A DNA stretch of 63,804 bases from CAIOGO01 sp964447445 (GTDB lineage: Bacteria; Bipolaricaulota; Bipolaricaulia; UBA7950; UBA9294): the NCBI GenBank assembly GCA_964447445.1, contig CAYUSW010000007.1:1-63804 (forward strand), written 5' to 3'. The position numbers and the translations under genes were made by a program. The notes below the pieces were generated by a model. It was not told the origin of the DNA, ran no database searches, and was given only the letters and a program-made list of their open reading frames with translations. The first letter of the stretch is position 1. Every line of letters starts with the position of its first letter. Of the stretch, positions 41,962 through 50,938 are shown piece by piece.

Positions 41962-43038
41962 TCATCGCCTCCCCCCACCAACCCGGACGCGCGGATCCAC
42001 CACGGCGTAGATGAGTTCCAGGAGGAGCAGAGTCCCCGCCAGCAAATACCCGTAGATCACGAGCGTACCGAGGATGACCGGCGTGTCGTTGAAGTTCACG
42101 GCGACCAGGAACTGGCGCCCGAGTCCCGGCCAGTTGAACACCGTCTCAAGGATGATCTGCCCCTGCCACGTCGTGATCAGCAGGAGCATCAAGCTGGTGA
42201 TAATGGTCGGAAGCGTCGGCCGCAGGATGTAACGGCGCTGGATCTCTCGGCGCGACAGGCCTTTGGCCTTGGCCAGTTCGACGTAGTCTTCGCTTGAGTA
42301 GATGAGGAAGAACGTCCGCCACCTGTAGATGTTGGCAAAGACCGCCCCGAGCGTGATCGCGAGAATCGGGAGGATCATGTGCTGCAGCACACTCACGGCG
42401 TACACGAGCGGTTCCTTCGGCGGTGGGACCTTGACGAGTCCGCCCCACGGAAGGACGCGCAGCACCGCGGCAAAGATGAGAATCATGAAGATGCCGTAGA
42501 ACCACCCCGGGGCGGACGACAGCGGAGCAAGGCCGACCAGGGTCTTGTCGATCACGCTGCCGTAGCGGCGTGAGAGGTACAACGCAACCTGAATCGCGAG
42601 GAAGAACAAGAGCAGACTGGACGTCGTGAACAGGAGAAGCGTTGCCGGGAGTCGTTCCGCCAAGATCTGGCGTACCTCGCGCGAACCCGTGTCGCTGGTC
42701 ATCTGCTCTGCGATTCCCAAGCGAAGTGACAACGCGGTGAACAGGTAATCTAGGCTGCGCCACGGAAAGAACGGGCGATCCAGTCCCAAGCGGCGAAACT
42801 CGATCTCGGCGGTCTCGTCGACCATCTCTCTGAGCACCGTGGCGGGGATTCCTCGGTTCGCCGGGTCGAGGAAGATCGCGGACCCAACGTTGGAGCGGAT
42901 CTCGCCCTTCCGCACTTCGTCCAACGCGCCGCCCATGTTGGCGATCAGGACGATGAGGTAACAGCCGATGACCACAGTGATGCCGAGCACCACGGACTTC
43001 ACCAACAGATAGCGGCCGATCGTCAGTAGGGTCTTCAA
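41962..43038 (-). CDS. Oligopeptide ABC permease (DppB type)
   Basis: The 358-residue permease has helix 1 (SVVLGITVVIGCYLIVLIAN), a periplasmic section of about 90 residues, and core helices. Its EAA loop reads VELAKAKGLSRREIQRRYIL, with RPTLPTIITSL before the final helices. I chose TTG 43038, nine bases after GGAGG; a GTG at 43077 is also in frame but lacks a good ribosome-binding site. It forms the channel with the DppC-type permease. A perfect 11-bp hairpin separates it from the binding-protein gene. Confidence 0.88.
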   Translation of the reverse strand: MKTLLTIGRYLLVKSVVLGITVVIGCYLIVLIANMGGALDEVRKGEIRSNVGSAIFLDPANRGIPATVLREMVDETAEIEFRRLGLDRPFFPWRSLDYLFTALSLRLGIAEQMTSDTGSREVRQILAERLPATLLLFTTSSLLLFFLAIQVALYLSRRYGSVIDKTLVGLAPLSSAPGWFYGIFMILIFAAVLRVLPWGGLVKVPPPKEPLVYAVSVLQHMILPILAITLGAVFANIYRWRTFFLIYSSEDYVELAKAKGLSRREIQRRYILRPTLPTIITSLMLLLITTWQGQIILETVFNWPGLGRQFLVAVNFNDTPVILGTLVIYGYLLAGTLLLLELIYAVVDPRVRVGGGRR

Positions 43039-43096
43039 GGCGGCGCTCCTCCTCTCAGAGGCGGCTTCACCCTCCACTCGGAGCGGAACCTAAGAT

Positions 43097-43129
43097 GGGG
43101 CTGCTGCCGCTATGCGCCGCAGCAGCCCC
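43097..43129 (-). promoter_or_regulatory. Intercistronic hairpin between binding protein and permease
   Basis: GGGGCTGCTGC (43097-43107) pairs perfectly with GCAGCAGCCCC (43119-43129) around an 11-base loop. No T-run follows on the minus strand, so it probably protects the upstream binding-protein mRNA or partly attenuates read-through. Confidence 0.65.
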
Positions 43130-43158
43130 TTCGTCCACATACTCCAGCCTGCCGCCTC

Positions 43159-45342
43159 CTACTGCAGCGGGTTGAGCAGGAACATGAACTGCTCAGACGG
43201 GAGCTGATAGTCCGCGAACCGCTTCAGGACGACAACCTTCTCGATGGGATAGGCCTTCTCGAGGTAGTACGGACCGCTGCCGACCCAGAAGTGGCCCATC
43301 TTCGCGTAGAAGTTCTCGAGCAGCGTCCAGCGAGCCACCGCTTCCGACAGCGGCAGGAACTCCGCCATCGTGGGCTCGTACGGCCGGTATCCCGTGCTCA
43401 GACACTGAAGCATCATGTCGCGCAGGATGTCGAGCGAAGGCCCGGAAATGTAGCTGGCCCAAGGTACGCCAAGCTTTCCTGCCTTCGTGGTTCCGAACGT
43501 CAGCAGCCGCTGCTCCTCTGCCAGGATCCCGAGGGTAACCGTATGCCAGAAGCCCGGGCCCTGCGAGTAGTAGGGGAAGATCGCCGAACCGGCCACGACG
43601 CCGCCATTCACAGCTTGAAGCTCGGCGTCGAGTTGGTACGAGTCGGAGTAGTACTCAATGATGAGCGGATCCCGCTGCGTGATCCGGTAGCCCTTAAAGA
43701 TCTGCATGAAACTGCGATACGCGGGAACGGCCGCCTCGTCATAGATCTTGCTCTCCGGCTTCGCTCGATCACTCTGAACGATCATCGCCAGCACGATGTC
43801 GGCGATCGAAACCGTGGTTCCGTCATGGAGCTTCGTCTCGTAGAAGTCCGCCGGGTAGTAGACAACCGTCTTCACCTTGGCCGTCGTCCCATCCGGGAAC
43901 TTCTCGCCGATCGTGATCCACTTCTGCGTCGTGGCGTTGAAGTCGTACCACGCGTCCGCCGGAACCGTGATCTGGTCGGCGAACGTCAGCTTGCACCACG
44001 TGTGGCGAGGATCCGATGAGATCGGGAGACCCCTGAGAGCGGTCACCTCGGCACGCTCGAAGTGCAGCGGCCAGAGGAGTCCGTCGCGGGTGTCGCGCAC
44101 GAACGCCTGCTCTCCCGTTGCGCGAATCGGGAACATGTCGTAGACCCAGTTCGACCCGGCAATCGGGTTCCACGGGTTGCTCAACATGCTGTTCACGAGC
44201 GCGCGGAACGTCCCACCTTCCTGACGCGTGCCATCGGCGTTCTCGAAGTGAGCCGTCCAGCCCCACGCCTGCGAGCCGTAGATGCCGCCCGCGACGTCGG
44301 CGGCCACTCTGAAGTTCTTGACGTACGGGGAGAATGCCGTGCGGTCGACGAGCCAGACGCGGTGCGACTCCTTCATCGCGAGCGACAGCGCCTGCTCGAA
44401 CAGCTCCTCACGCTCGGCCATGCTATCGAAAGCGTTGTTCCAAAGCGCATCGGCCACAGTGAAGAACGCGGGGTCGTTCTCGTACGCCTGCCACAGCGGC
44501 TCGCTCCGGCCGACCTTCGTGTAGTAGTACGAGAAGTTCGTCCCTTGGTCACGCGCGATGGCGGTCGTGACCCAGCCGCCCGTGTACAGATTGAAGAGCC
44601 CCAACGCCGGATCGGAGTTCATCCAGATCGGCGAGGACTCGGCTCCGGTCCTGTACAGGCGCGTGATCTCGAACCCGAGGTCCTCGAGCAACCCGGCAAT
44701 GTAGTCGCCCATCTGCCGTCGCTCGTCCTCAACACGAATGAGGAAGATCAAATTGACGGGCTGGCCGTTGAACGTCCACTTCCCGTTGGCCTTGACCGCA
44801 CCGAGCTTGGGCATCTCCTCGTCGAAGATCGCTGCCGCTTTCGCCGGATCGTGGGCGTACTCATCCTCGATGGCTTCGACCATGTCCGGATAGCGGACTT
44901 GTGCATCCGCGAACGGTCCAAGAGTCGTGTACTTCGGAATGGCCAGACCTCCCATGATCTCGTTCGCGATGTAGTCGCGATCGCATAGGTAGTTCATGGC
45001 CTCCCGGATCCGGGGCACGGAGAACGGGTTGAGCGCTCCGGTCCCGGGGAAGGTCGGGCCCACGGGGTTCATCGTCAGTTCGCTCATCGAGCCGACGTTT
45101 CGGACGTACCCGAGGTCCGGATTCTCGCGGACCTGAGCAAACAGCCTGGCATCTGTGAGAGCGAAGATGAAAGCGTCCGCATCGCCTGCGGCGACGCGCG
45201 CCACGCCAGCTCCCAAATTGTTCTCCTGCGAGATGACCACCTCGTCAAACCAGGCGCCTGTGCGGGCAATGCCGCCAAGCGCCACGGTCAGCACGAGGAG
45301 GAACATGCCGACCAACTTCTGCCAACTCCGCCGCTGCACCAT
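43159..45342 (-). CDS. Oligopeptide ABC transporter substrate-binding protein (family 5)
   Basis: The 727-residue protein has a signal peptide (QKLVGMFLLVLTVALGGIA) and a two-lobed family-5 solute-binding fold. Marks are PFSVPRIREAMNYLCDRDYI, the peptide-site region LYTGGWVTTAIARDQGTNFS, FHE-type C-lobe segments and YYLEKAYPIEKVVVLKRF. It is longer than typical DppA (about 535), with extra sequence in the middle (WCKLTFADQITVPADAWYDF). It should bind peptides or other oligomers for the importer. ATG 45342 lies ten bases after GGGAGGT; a TTG two codons earlier is an alternative. Confidence 0.88.
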   Translation of the reverse strand: MVQRRSWQKLVGMFLLVLTVALGGIARTGAWFDEVVISQENNLGAGVARVAAGDADAFIFALTDARLFAQVRENPDLGYVRNVGSMSELTMNPVGPTFPGTGALNPFSVPRIREAMNYLCDRDYIANEIMGGLAIPKYTTLGPFADAQVRYPDMVEAIEDEYAHDPAKAAAIFDEEMPKLGAVKANGKWTFNGQPVNLIFLIRVEDERRQMGDYIAGLLEDLGFEITRLYRTGAESSPIWMNSDPALGLFNLYTGGWVTTAIARDQGTNFSYYYTKVGRSEPLWQAYENDPAFFTVADALWNNAFDSMAEREELFEQALSLAMKESHRVWLVDRTAFSPYVKNFRVAADVAGGIYGSQAWGWTAHFENADGTRQEGGTFRALVNSMLSNPWNPIAGSNWVYDMFPIRATGEQAFVRDTRDGLLWPLHFERAEVTALRGLPISSDPRHTWCKLTFADQITVPADAWYDFNATTQKWITIGEKFPDGTTAKVKTVVYYPADFYETKLHDGTTVSIADIVLAMIVQSDRAKPESKIYDEAAVPAYRSFMQIFKGYRITQRDPLIIEYYSDSYQLDAELQAVNGGVVAGSAIFPYYSQGPGFWHTVTLGILAEEQRLLTFGTTKAGKLGVPWASYISGPSLDILRDMMLQCLSTGYRPYEPTMAEFLPLSEAVARWTLLENFYAKMGHFWVGSGPYYLEKAYPIEKVVVLKRFADYQLPSEQFMFLLNPLQ

Positions 45343-45688
45343 CTCCAAGACACCTCCCTGAGCTCGGTTCCTCACGGGACCAGCAGCCAAGCTCCTGAAT
45401 CCCTGACGACGCGACATCATGGACGGTCTGTAGCATCCGAACTCCTACTTCCCGCCCTGTGCGACTCTAGTGGAGAGCGCGAGTCGCAGTCTAGCATGCG
45501 TCGGCGATCCTGACAACGGGTTCGCGAGGGCCTGCCTCCCTAAGGCGACACGGCATACCGAACGAGGACAGGAGAGGCGACGGCGGGGCAAGCCTGAGCG
45601 ATCAGATCGGGATGGTGCCACACGAACAGAGCCCTTGACGTGGACGAGCCGCCTCGAGAGGAGGATCGCAGGCGCTGCCTAGCTCGGA
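45343..45688. other. Intergenic region between the usher-like and peptide-transporter genes
   Basis: About 345 bases without a gene. It holds a strong minus-strand promoter (45488-45516) for the peptide importer and a leader of about 140 bases. I see no clean terminator for either operon and no tRNA-like structure. Confidence 0.5.
45488..45516 (-). promoter_or_regulatory. Promoter of the oligopeptide importer operon
   Basis: On the minus strand TTGTCA (45511-45516), a 17-base spacer and TAGACT (45488-45493). It would drive the binding protein, both permeases, both ATPases and perhaps the pyr genes. Confidence 0.65.
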
Positions 45689-48385
45689 CTAGTAGAGGGT
45701 GCCGCCGTCGATGACCTCGACCGGGCGTTGCTCGACGAGCACGTTCACACCGACCTCAGCCCTCTCTCCAGCGGCGAGACGAACGACGGTCTCCTCTTCC
45801 GGCAGAGAGTGGAATCGCGGAAGCTCATCGCGCGCCACGCGGATCGTCCACTCTCCCGGGCGCAGTCGATCGAAGTGGAACTCCCCCGCCGCATTGCTCA
45901 CCGTGCGCAGCGCCTCGCCATCCTTGCTCTCTAGGGTGATCGCAATCCCGGCAAGGACGGTCGTGGTCTGGCCCTCTCCCGCGAGGATGAGGCCGCTGCC
46001 CGCCTCGCTCGAACTCGGCGCCGGAACGACGTCGACCCGGCCGCGCAGGCTCGCTGCCTTGACGACAGGGAGAGAGACGTCGGCCGTCCCTCCGGCCTCG
46101 AGCTCCGCACGAGTCGCAGCGAGAGTGGGGAAAACGTAGTCCAGGGGTATGTTGGCAACGCGGAGCGAGTAGCTGCCTGGTGGAAGCGGGGAGAAGCGGA
46201 ATCGTCCGTCCGCGCCCGTGAGCGCGCGGGTCCCGTCGAGCACAAGAACGACGTTCCCAAGGCCGATCTCGCCCGGGTCGCTCCGTCCATTGCCGTTTGC
46301 GTCGACGAACACGCGCCCGGCGAGCCGTCCCTTGCTGAGGAGGAATGGAAGCGGCAGGTTGAGTTGGTAGTTGAGCGTTGTCGACCAGCCCAGCTCCAGC
46401 TGGGACGAAGCCGCGCGATCCCATCCCGTCGTTGTGGCAAGGGTGAAGTCGAGCCCATCCGCCAGCCGGAGCGCGAGGGACAGGCCGGCGTCGAACTGGT
46501 TGTCGGTGTTGCCAAGATTTAGCTCCACAGTGCACGGCGCGCCTGAGGAGTCGAAGCGAAACGCGACACTCGTCGATGCGTCCGTCACCACTTCGGTGAT
46601 GAGGTCCTTCGCCTGGCGATGAATCAGCGTGAGTCCTAGACTGTAGCTGTCGAAAGTCATTCCGCAGCCGGCGACGATCGTCACGTCGCGCGTCGATGCT
46701 CCGAGGACATGATCGATTCGATCGACGCGCTCCGCGGACAGGTTGTAGGGAAAGGCCCCGATGCCGCCGCGCGCTGCGAACGCGAGGCGCAGGCGGGCGA
46801 GATCCTTCCACGTCGGATTCTCGCCGTGATCCCAGAGAAGTCCGAACTCGCCGCGCAAGCTCGGCCCGTCGAGGACTGGCGTGCCCGACGCGTCGAGTTC
46901 GAGTCGCTCGCGGATCGTGCGCTCGACGAGGGGCGAGGCGCTGGTGTCGTCCCACGTGTGGGCGAACGACCCGCCGAGTGTCAGCTCAGGCAAGTGGAGC
47001 CGCTGGGCGATGAGGATCCCGGCCGAGTCGCCGTGAGCGCCGGGGAACTCCGTGCCCACCGAGAGCACTTTGACGTCGAGATAGAATGGCCCCGCATCCA
47101 CCTGGGAGGCCAGCAGCAACCCCTGGCTCGCGACGCTGTTGTGCTCGCCGAGCGCTCCCTCCAGCTGCAGTGATACAACATCGAACGGGCGTGTCGCGAC
47201 CGCGAGACTCCAGATCGACTCAGCGTCACCGGCACTTCGCGAGTCTACGTAAGCGAGGCCGACGTTCAGCGCCTCCGGGCCAATGACCAACCGCCCGCCG
47301 GCCCGAGTCTCGCGCCGGAGCCCGCCGCCGACGAACATGAGCCCGTAGTTCTCCGCGTCGATCTCCAGCACCCCGCCGCGGCAGGAGATCCCGACGAGAT
47401 CTGTCAGGTGCTTCGCGGTGTCGCCGATCGCGAACGAAGTCATGTCGCGACGGTACAGGATCGAGACCGAGTGGACCTCGAGAGGGGAGGGCCCGAACCA
47501 CGACCGCACGCCGAGGTCGACAGACAGGGAGCCATCCTCGACGTCGCCGGCGAACGATAGGCCGACGTCGCCCGAGACCTGACCGCTGAACACGTCTTCT
47601 CCCACGGCGAACCGGACGATCGCGGGCAGGTGCTGCATCAGTGACCCACCGACCGCGTCGGGCGGCGGTGGCAGCACTTCGGTCGTGAGAACCGCAGAGT
47701 CGGAGACCTGCCGATCGAGCCGCGCGGTCACCGTGAGAGCCATCCGCACGAGATCTCCCGGCGTCGCCTCGGCCGAGATGGCCTGGCGCGCGACGGCCTT
47801 GGCCTGCCCTCCGGGAGGAATATCGAGGAACGCTGGAACGATCTCGACTGTAGGCGCGGCGGGGGAGAAGGCCGAGAGTTCGAACTCGGCTCGGCTGTTG
47901 CCACAGTTGTAGATGACCAGGGGGTACACGACCAGATCGCCGGGCAGCGCTCCCTGGTCCTGGACGCCGACCGCAAGATGGACGCCGGCGACTGCCAAGA
48001 CCGTCACCGTCTGAAACGCCTCGGACGTCACAGAGGGATTGACCAGGGAGATGGCCTGAAGCGGCACCTCGTAGACCCCCGCGGGCGTGCCCGCCGGGCA
48101 GCGGAGGACCAGGAGAACCGTCTCCGAGGCTCCGGCGCTGACTTGAACATCCGTGCCAAGATCGATCTCGCTCCACCGGTGCGGCGGCATCGAGTGGACG
48201 GCGAACGTATCGGGGATCGACCCAGTGTTGGTGACGCGAACGACGAGCGTCAGCGTGCCCGGCGGAGAGACAGAGACACCGTGCGAAACGTTGTCGATCG
48301 ACACCGTAGCGAGCGCGGGCAGCGCGACAAGCGCTAGGACGAAGCTAGACAGCAAAGCAGTCTGGGCTGAAGGTCGTCGTCTCAT
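45689..48385 (-). CDS. Putative outer-membrane usher-like protein
   Basis: The 898-residue product has a signal peptide ending LALVALPALA and two Ig/NEW3-like domains (about 28-130 and 130-240). The long middle region of alternating strands (about 255-680) is best read as a beta-barrel. Within it, FAIGDTAKHLTDLVGISCRG resembles the GD...FxxxxxRG motif of fimbrial ushers. Two C-terminal Ig-like modules follow: GRVFVDANGNGRSDPGEIGL (about 690-770) and LAGIAITLESKDGEALRT (about 800-898), like usher CTD1/CTD2. Size and order match an usher, although the N-terminal domain differs. It closes a five-gene operon. ATG 48385 has no good Shine-Dalgarno. Alternatively it is a non-usher surface barrel protein. 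Confidence 0.6.
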   Translation of the reverse strand: MRRRPSAQTALLSSFVLALVALPALATVSIDNVSHGVSVSPPGTLTLVVRVTNTGSIPDTFAVHSMPPHRWSEIDLGTDVQVSAGASETVLLVLRCPAGTPAGVYEVPLQAISLVNPSVTSEAFQTVTVLAVAGVHLAVGVQDQGALPGDLVVYPLVIYNCGNSRAEFELSAFSPAAPTVEIVPAFLDIPPGGQAKAVARQAISAEATPGDLVRMALTVTARLDRQVSDSAVLTTEVLPPPPDAVGGSLMQHLPAIVRFAVGEDVFSGQVSGDVGLSFAGDVEDGSLSVDLGVRSWFGPSPLEVHSVSILYRRDMTSFAIGDTAKHLTDLVGISCRGGVLEIDAENYGLMFVGGGLRRETRAGGRLVIGPEALNVGLAYVDSRSAGDAESIWSLAVATRPFDVVSLQLEGALGEHNSVASQGLLLASQVDAGPFYLDVKVLSVGTEFPGAHGDSAGILIAQRLHLPELTLGGSFAHTWDDTSASPLVERTIRERLELDASGTPVLDGPSLRGEFGLLWDHGENPTWKDLARLRLAFAARGGIGAFPYNLSAERVDRIDHVLGASTRDVTIVAGCGMTFDSYSLGLTLIHRQAKDLITEVVTDASTSVAFRFDSSGAPCTVELNLGNTDNQFDAGLSLALRLADGLDFTLATTTGWDRAASSQLELGWSTTLNYQLNLPLPFLLSKGRLAGRVFVDANGNGRSDPGEIGLGNVVLVLDGTRALTGADGRFRFSPLPPGSYSLRVANIPLDYVFPTLAATRAELEAGGTADVSLPVVKAASLRGRVDVVPAPSSSEAGSGLILAGEGQTTTVLAGIAITLESKDGEALRTVSNAAGEFHFDRLRPGEWTIRVARDELPRFHSLPEEETVVRLAAGERAEVGVNVLVEQRPVEVIDGGTLY

Positions 48386-48526
48386 GGTCGGCGCTCTATT
48401 CAGAAGAATGACCGACGACCGGAATCTCGCTCCGGCCACGCCGCCCGTCGCTACGGGACGTTCGACCTGTTGGCCCTGGAAGTTCGCTGCACCCCGCCGG
48501 CGCTGCGACACCCTCCCATCCGGCGC

Positions 48527-49345
48527 CTAGAAGTTGAGCGTGTAGCGCGCCGCGCGCACGAAGTCGTCGCCGTTGTCGAAGAAAACGAGGCCCTGATACG
48601 GTCCGCTCGCAATGCTGCCGATGACGAGCCGCTGGCGGATGGAACAGCCGGGATAAATCCGCATTCGCGTCCCGTCGTACCGGCCGACGAGCGTGCCCAG
48701 CGCGTCGTAGAGTTCAAGCCAGACGTCCGGACGCAGCCATCGTTCGCCATTGTTCTCGACGTCCATCTGAAGCACGACTCCCTCGTCGGTTCGCAGCAGG
48801 CTATGCCCGACGATCTCTAAGCTTCTCTCGCCGGTGTCATCGATCGTCGTGACGATCTGGAACCCGTACTGGACGACGACACGCATCCCCACTTGGTCGG
48901 CGGCGGCCTCCGGCGCCGGGGACGAGTCCACAGGCTTGATGAGGATCATGCTCCAGTACGTGCCGACGAGCGCAGGATCGTTCGGGATCGTCACGCGGTA
49001 GCTCACCACGGCGATGGATTGGGCGGGCACGGTGACGCGCTCGCCGGCCGGCAGAGCGATCCATGGTGCATTGGAGCGCGGCGTGGATCCCGGCTCGGCG
49101 TAGGAGTTGGACCCATCGAAGAAGAAAAGGTAGTCGACCTGCGTCATCGTCACGTCGACGGCGGCGTCGCTCGAGTTGGACACGCTGATCGTCCCCTCGA
49201 GGATGTCGCCCGGCGCGCAGACGAATTCGGCGTCAAGCCCGCCGCTGACCGCGATCTGCGCGCCCGCGCCTGCGGCGGCCAGGGCGAACCACGCGGCCGC
49301 GGCAACGGCTCCGACGATCCACCGACCTACATCTCGCTGTCTCAC
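48527..49345 (-). CDS. PapD-like periplasmic chaperone (two Ig domains)
   Basis: The 272-residue protein has a signal peptide (IVGAVAAAAWFALAAAGAGA). The N-terminal Ig domain reads GTISVSNSSDAAVDVTMTQV, APWIALPAGERVTVPAQSIA and GTYWSMILIKPVDSS, followed by VVVQYGFQIVTTI. This strand order and spacing resembles PapD-family chaperones (COG3121-like) and also DUF916-type proteins. A second Ig-like domain (VVLQMDVENNGERWLRPDVW onward) completes it. Located between the subunit genes and the usher-like gene, it is the natural candidate for folding and delivering subunits. GTG 49345 follows GAGGAGGGG. Confidence 0.65.
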   Translation of the reverse strand: MRQRDVGRWIVGAVAAAAWFALAAAGAGAQIAVSGGLDAEFVCAPGDILEGTISVSNSSDAAVDVTMTQVDYLFFFDGSNSYAEPGSTPRSNAPWIALPAGERVTVPAQSIAVVSYRVTIPNDPALVGTYWSMILIKPVDSSPAPEAAADQVGMRVVVQYGFQIVTTIDDTGERSLEIVGHSLLRTDEGVVLQMDVENNGERWLRPDVWLELYDALGTLVGRYDGTRMRIYPGCSIRQRLVIGSIASGPYQGLVFFDNGDDFVRAARYTLNF

Positions 49346-49455
49346 CGGTCCCCTCCTCTTTCCGCGCGTGCCACCGTGGACGGAGTCCGGCCTCAGAGTA
49401 CCCGAGGTCGCGGCGCACCCGCAATCCCTGCTGTCTCCTTGCCGTTCAAGAGGAA

Positions 49456-49477
49456 GGGGCGGCCGCTCGGCCGCCCC
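49456..49477 (-). promoter_or_regulatory. GC-rich hairpin after the first subunit gene
   Basis: GGGGCGGCC (49456-49464) pairs with GGCCGCCCC (49469-49477) around a four-base loop, 28 bases past the subunit stop. A short pyrimidine run (TTCCTCTT) follows on the minus strand. It may act as a partial terminator giving more subunit than chaperone and usher mRNA. Confidence 0.55.
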
Positions 49478-49504
49478 CCGACTCCTTGACTCTCACTGTC
49501 AGGA

Positions 49505-50002
49505 CTACGTGTTGACGATCGTCAGGGTGAGCGTCGTCGAGCCCACGACGGGTGGCGTGGTCGAGGTGGCCGTCAGTCGGAAGCTGACCTGAAGGCCGGT
49601 CTCGTTCAGCGAGTCGATTCCCGTGACGAGATCGCTCGCGGACGTGAGCATCTCGACATAGCCCGGGCTCAAAGCGCCCGTCGGCGCCGCAAGAGCGACC
49701 TCGAGCAAGAGACCGATCGCATCCATGTCATCGTCGACCACACCCGTGATCTTGTGCGCGTCGGTCCCGCCGTTCGACGTGATCATGTACGTGACCGTCG
49801 TTGTGTCAATGGCCGGATCGGGGGCCGACCCGGCAGTCGCCGTGTCGATCACCAGGTCCACCAGCGCGACGTTGGTGTCGATCGCGTTGATCTCGTCCAC
49901 CTCGTAGTTGATGACGACGGTGCAGTACTCCTCGGCCAGAATCGCCCCGGCGATCGCGAGGACGATCACGCCCGCCAGAATCGCTACCGAACCACGCTTC
50001 AT
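49505..50002 (-). CDS. Fibre subunit-like exported protein A
   Basis: The 165-residue product has a signal peptide (RGSVAILAGVIVLAIAGAILA) and a beta-sandwich-like mature part. Its opening strand pattern (CTVVINYEVDEINAIDTNVA) is shared with subunit B. The centre (TTTVTYMITSNGGTDAHKIT), DLVTGIDSLNETGLQVSF, and final strand STTLTLTIVNT recur in subunit B and in the adhesin C-terminus. No known pilin family is recognised. The hairpin after it hints at high expression. GGAGGAGAGGCGT precedes the ATG. Confidence 0.65.
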   Translation of the reverse strand: MKRGSVAILAGVIVLAIAGAILAEEYCTVVINYEVDEINAIDTNVALVDLVIDTATAGSAPDPAIDTTTVTYMITSNGGTDAHKITGVVDDDMDAIGLLLEVALAAPTGALSPGYVEMLTSASDLVTGIDSLNETGLQVSFRLTATSTTPPVVGSTTLTLTIVNT

Positions 50003-50294
50003 ACGCCTCTCCTCCTGTCTTCTTCCGATCCTGCCTGACTAGCAGCCACGGCACGCGGTGGATGCTGTACCTATTCCACGATGCAAGCAGATACGTTGAT
50101 CTCTCTTGAGACTGCAGACTGCCGCGCCTGGCCTCCGCCTTGGACTCCTCTCGTGGTCGCGGAGATCCGAGACCCCGCGCTCCCGGGTTCCTTCCGGAAG
50201 TGCCCCGAGTCTAGCACGGAGGTGCCGGCTGGGTCTGTGATCCCAGTCACCGATGAGTAACGCGCGAACTTGCCTGCCTAGTCTCGGGTCGAAG
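50003..50294. other. Intergenic region between the two subunit genes
   Basis: About 290 bases without a gene, the longest gap inside the operon. It could hold a separate promoter for subunit A. I see TTGCAT-like and TAGGTA-like hexamers near 50070-50090 on the minus strand, but no well-spaced pair. Confidence 0.35.
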
Positions 50295-50792
50295 CTAGGC
50301 GTTCACGATGGTGAGTGTGAGTGTCGTTGAGTTGAGGGGCACGACGCCCGCCTCGACGTCTGCCGAGAGCTGGAAATCCATCCAGAGGTTTGCCTGTACG
50401 ACGGCGCCCACTCCCAACATGACGTCCTCCGGACCCGTCCACAGTCCCAGCGTCACGGGCGTGCACTCAGGGCTTGGACGCTCCATCTGGAGCGTGAGAT
50501 AGACTCCCGGCGGAAGCTCCGAGTCGATCGAGGCGACGATCTTCCGACTTCCGGCTGGCGCGTTGGTCGTGATGCTGTACGTCACCGTCGTCGAGTCCTC
50601 GGCAATGTCGAGGCCGACCCCAGCAGCACCCGAATCGAGAACAAGCGTCACAAGCTCGACGTTCGTCTCGATTGAGTCGATCTCCGTCACTTCGTAGGTG
50701 ATGACGACATGGGCTGTCTCGGCTCCGTGCGCCGACGCGGCGGACGCGGCTAGCAGTGCTAGGATGAGAGTGACGCTCCTCCGGGTGCTCAT
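50295..50792 (-). CDS. Fibre subunit-like exported protein B
   Basis: A 165-residue paralogue of subunit A. The signal peptide is SVTLILALLAASAASAHG; the mature start AHVVITYEVTEIDSIETNVE aligns with A. TTVTYSITTNAPAGSRKI, EDVMLGVGAVVQANLWMDF and the final NSTTLTLTIVNA match A and the adhesin. Equal length and the shared terminal strand indicate the same fold. ATG 50792 was chosen because it starts the signal peptide; a GTG or ATG upstream adds unrelated residues. Confidence 0.65.
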   Translation of the reverse strand: MSTRRSVTLILALLAASAASAHGAETAHVVITYEVTEIDSIETNVELVTLVLDSGAAGVGLDIAEDSTTVTYSITTNAPAGSRKIVASIDSELPPGVYLTLQMERPSPECTPVTLGLWTGPEDVMLGVGAVVQANLWMDFQLSADVEAGVVPLNSTTLTLTIVNA

Positions 50793-50938
50793 CGTCGATC
50801 GCCCCTCCCCAGCCACGTTTCTCCCCAACGAGCCGAGAGCCTACGCAAAAGAACGGCGCTTGTCCATCTCCTCGCCAGAACTCCGGGTTGCGGCCGGCGC
50901 TGCCGCTGCCCGCAGATCGCGGTCTCTGGACGCTACGC

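Noticed and set aside
43036..43077. GTG at 43077 as the DppB start
   Set aside because: It has no good Shine-Dalgarno, whereas TTG 43038 lies nine bases after GGAGG and directly precedes the conserved first helix.
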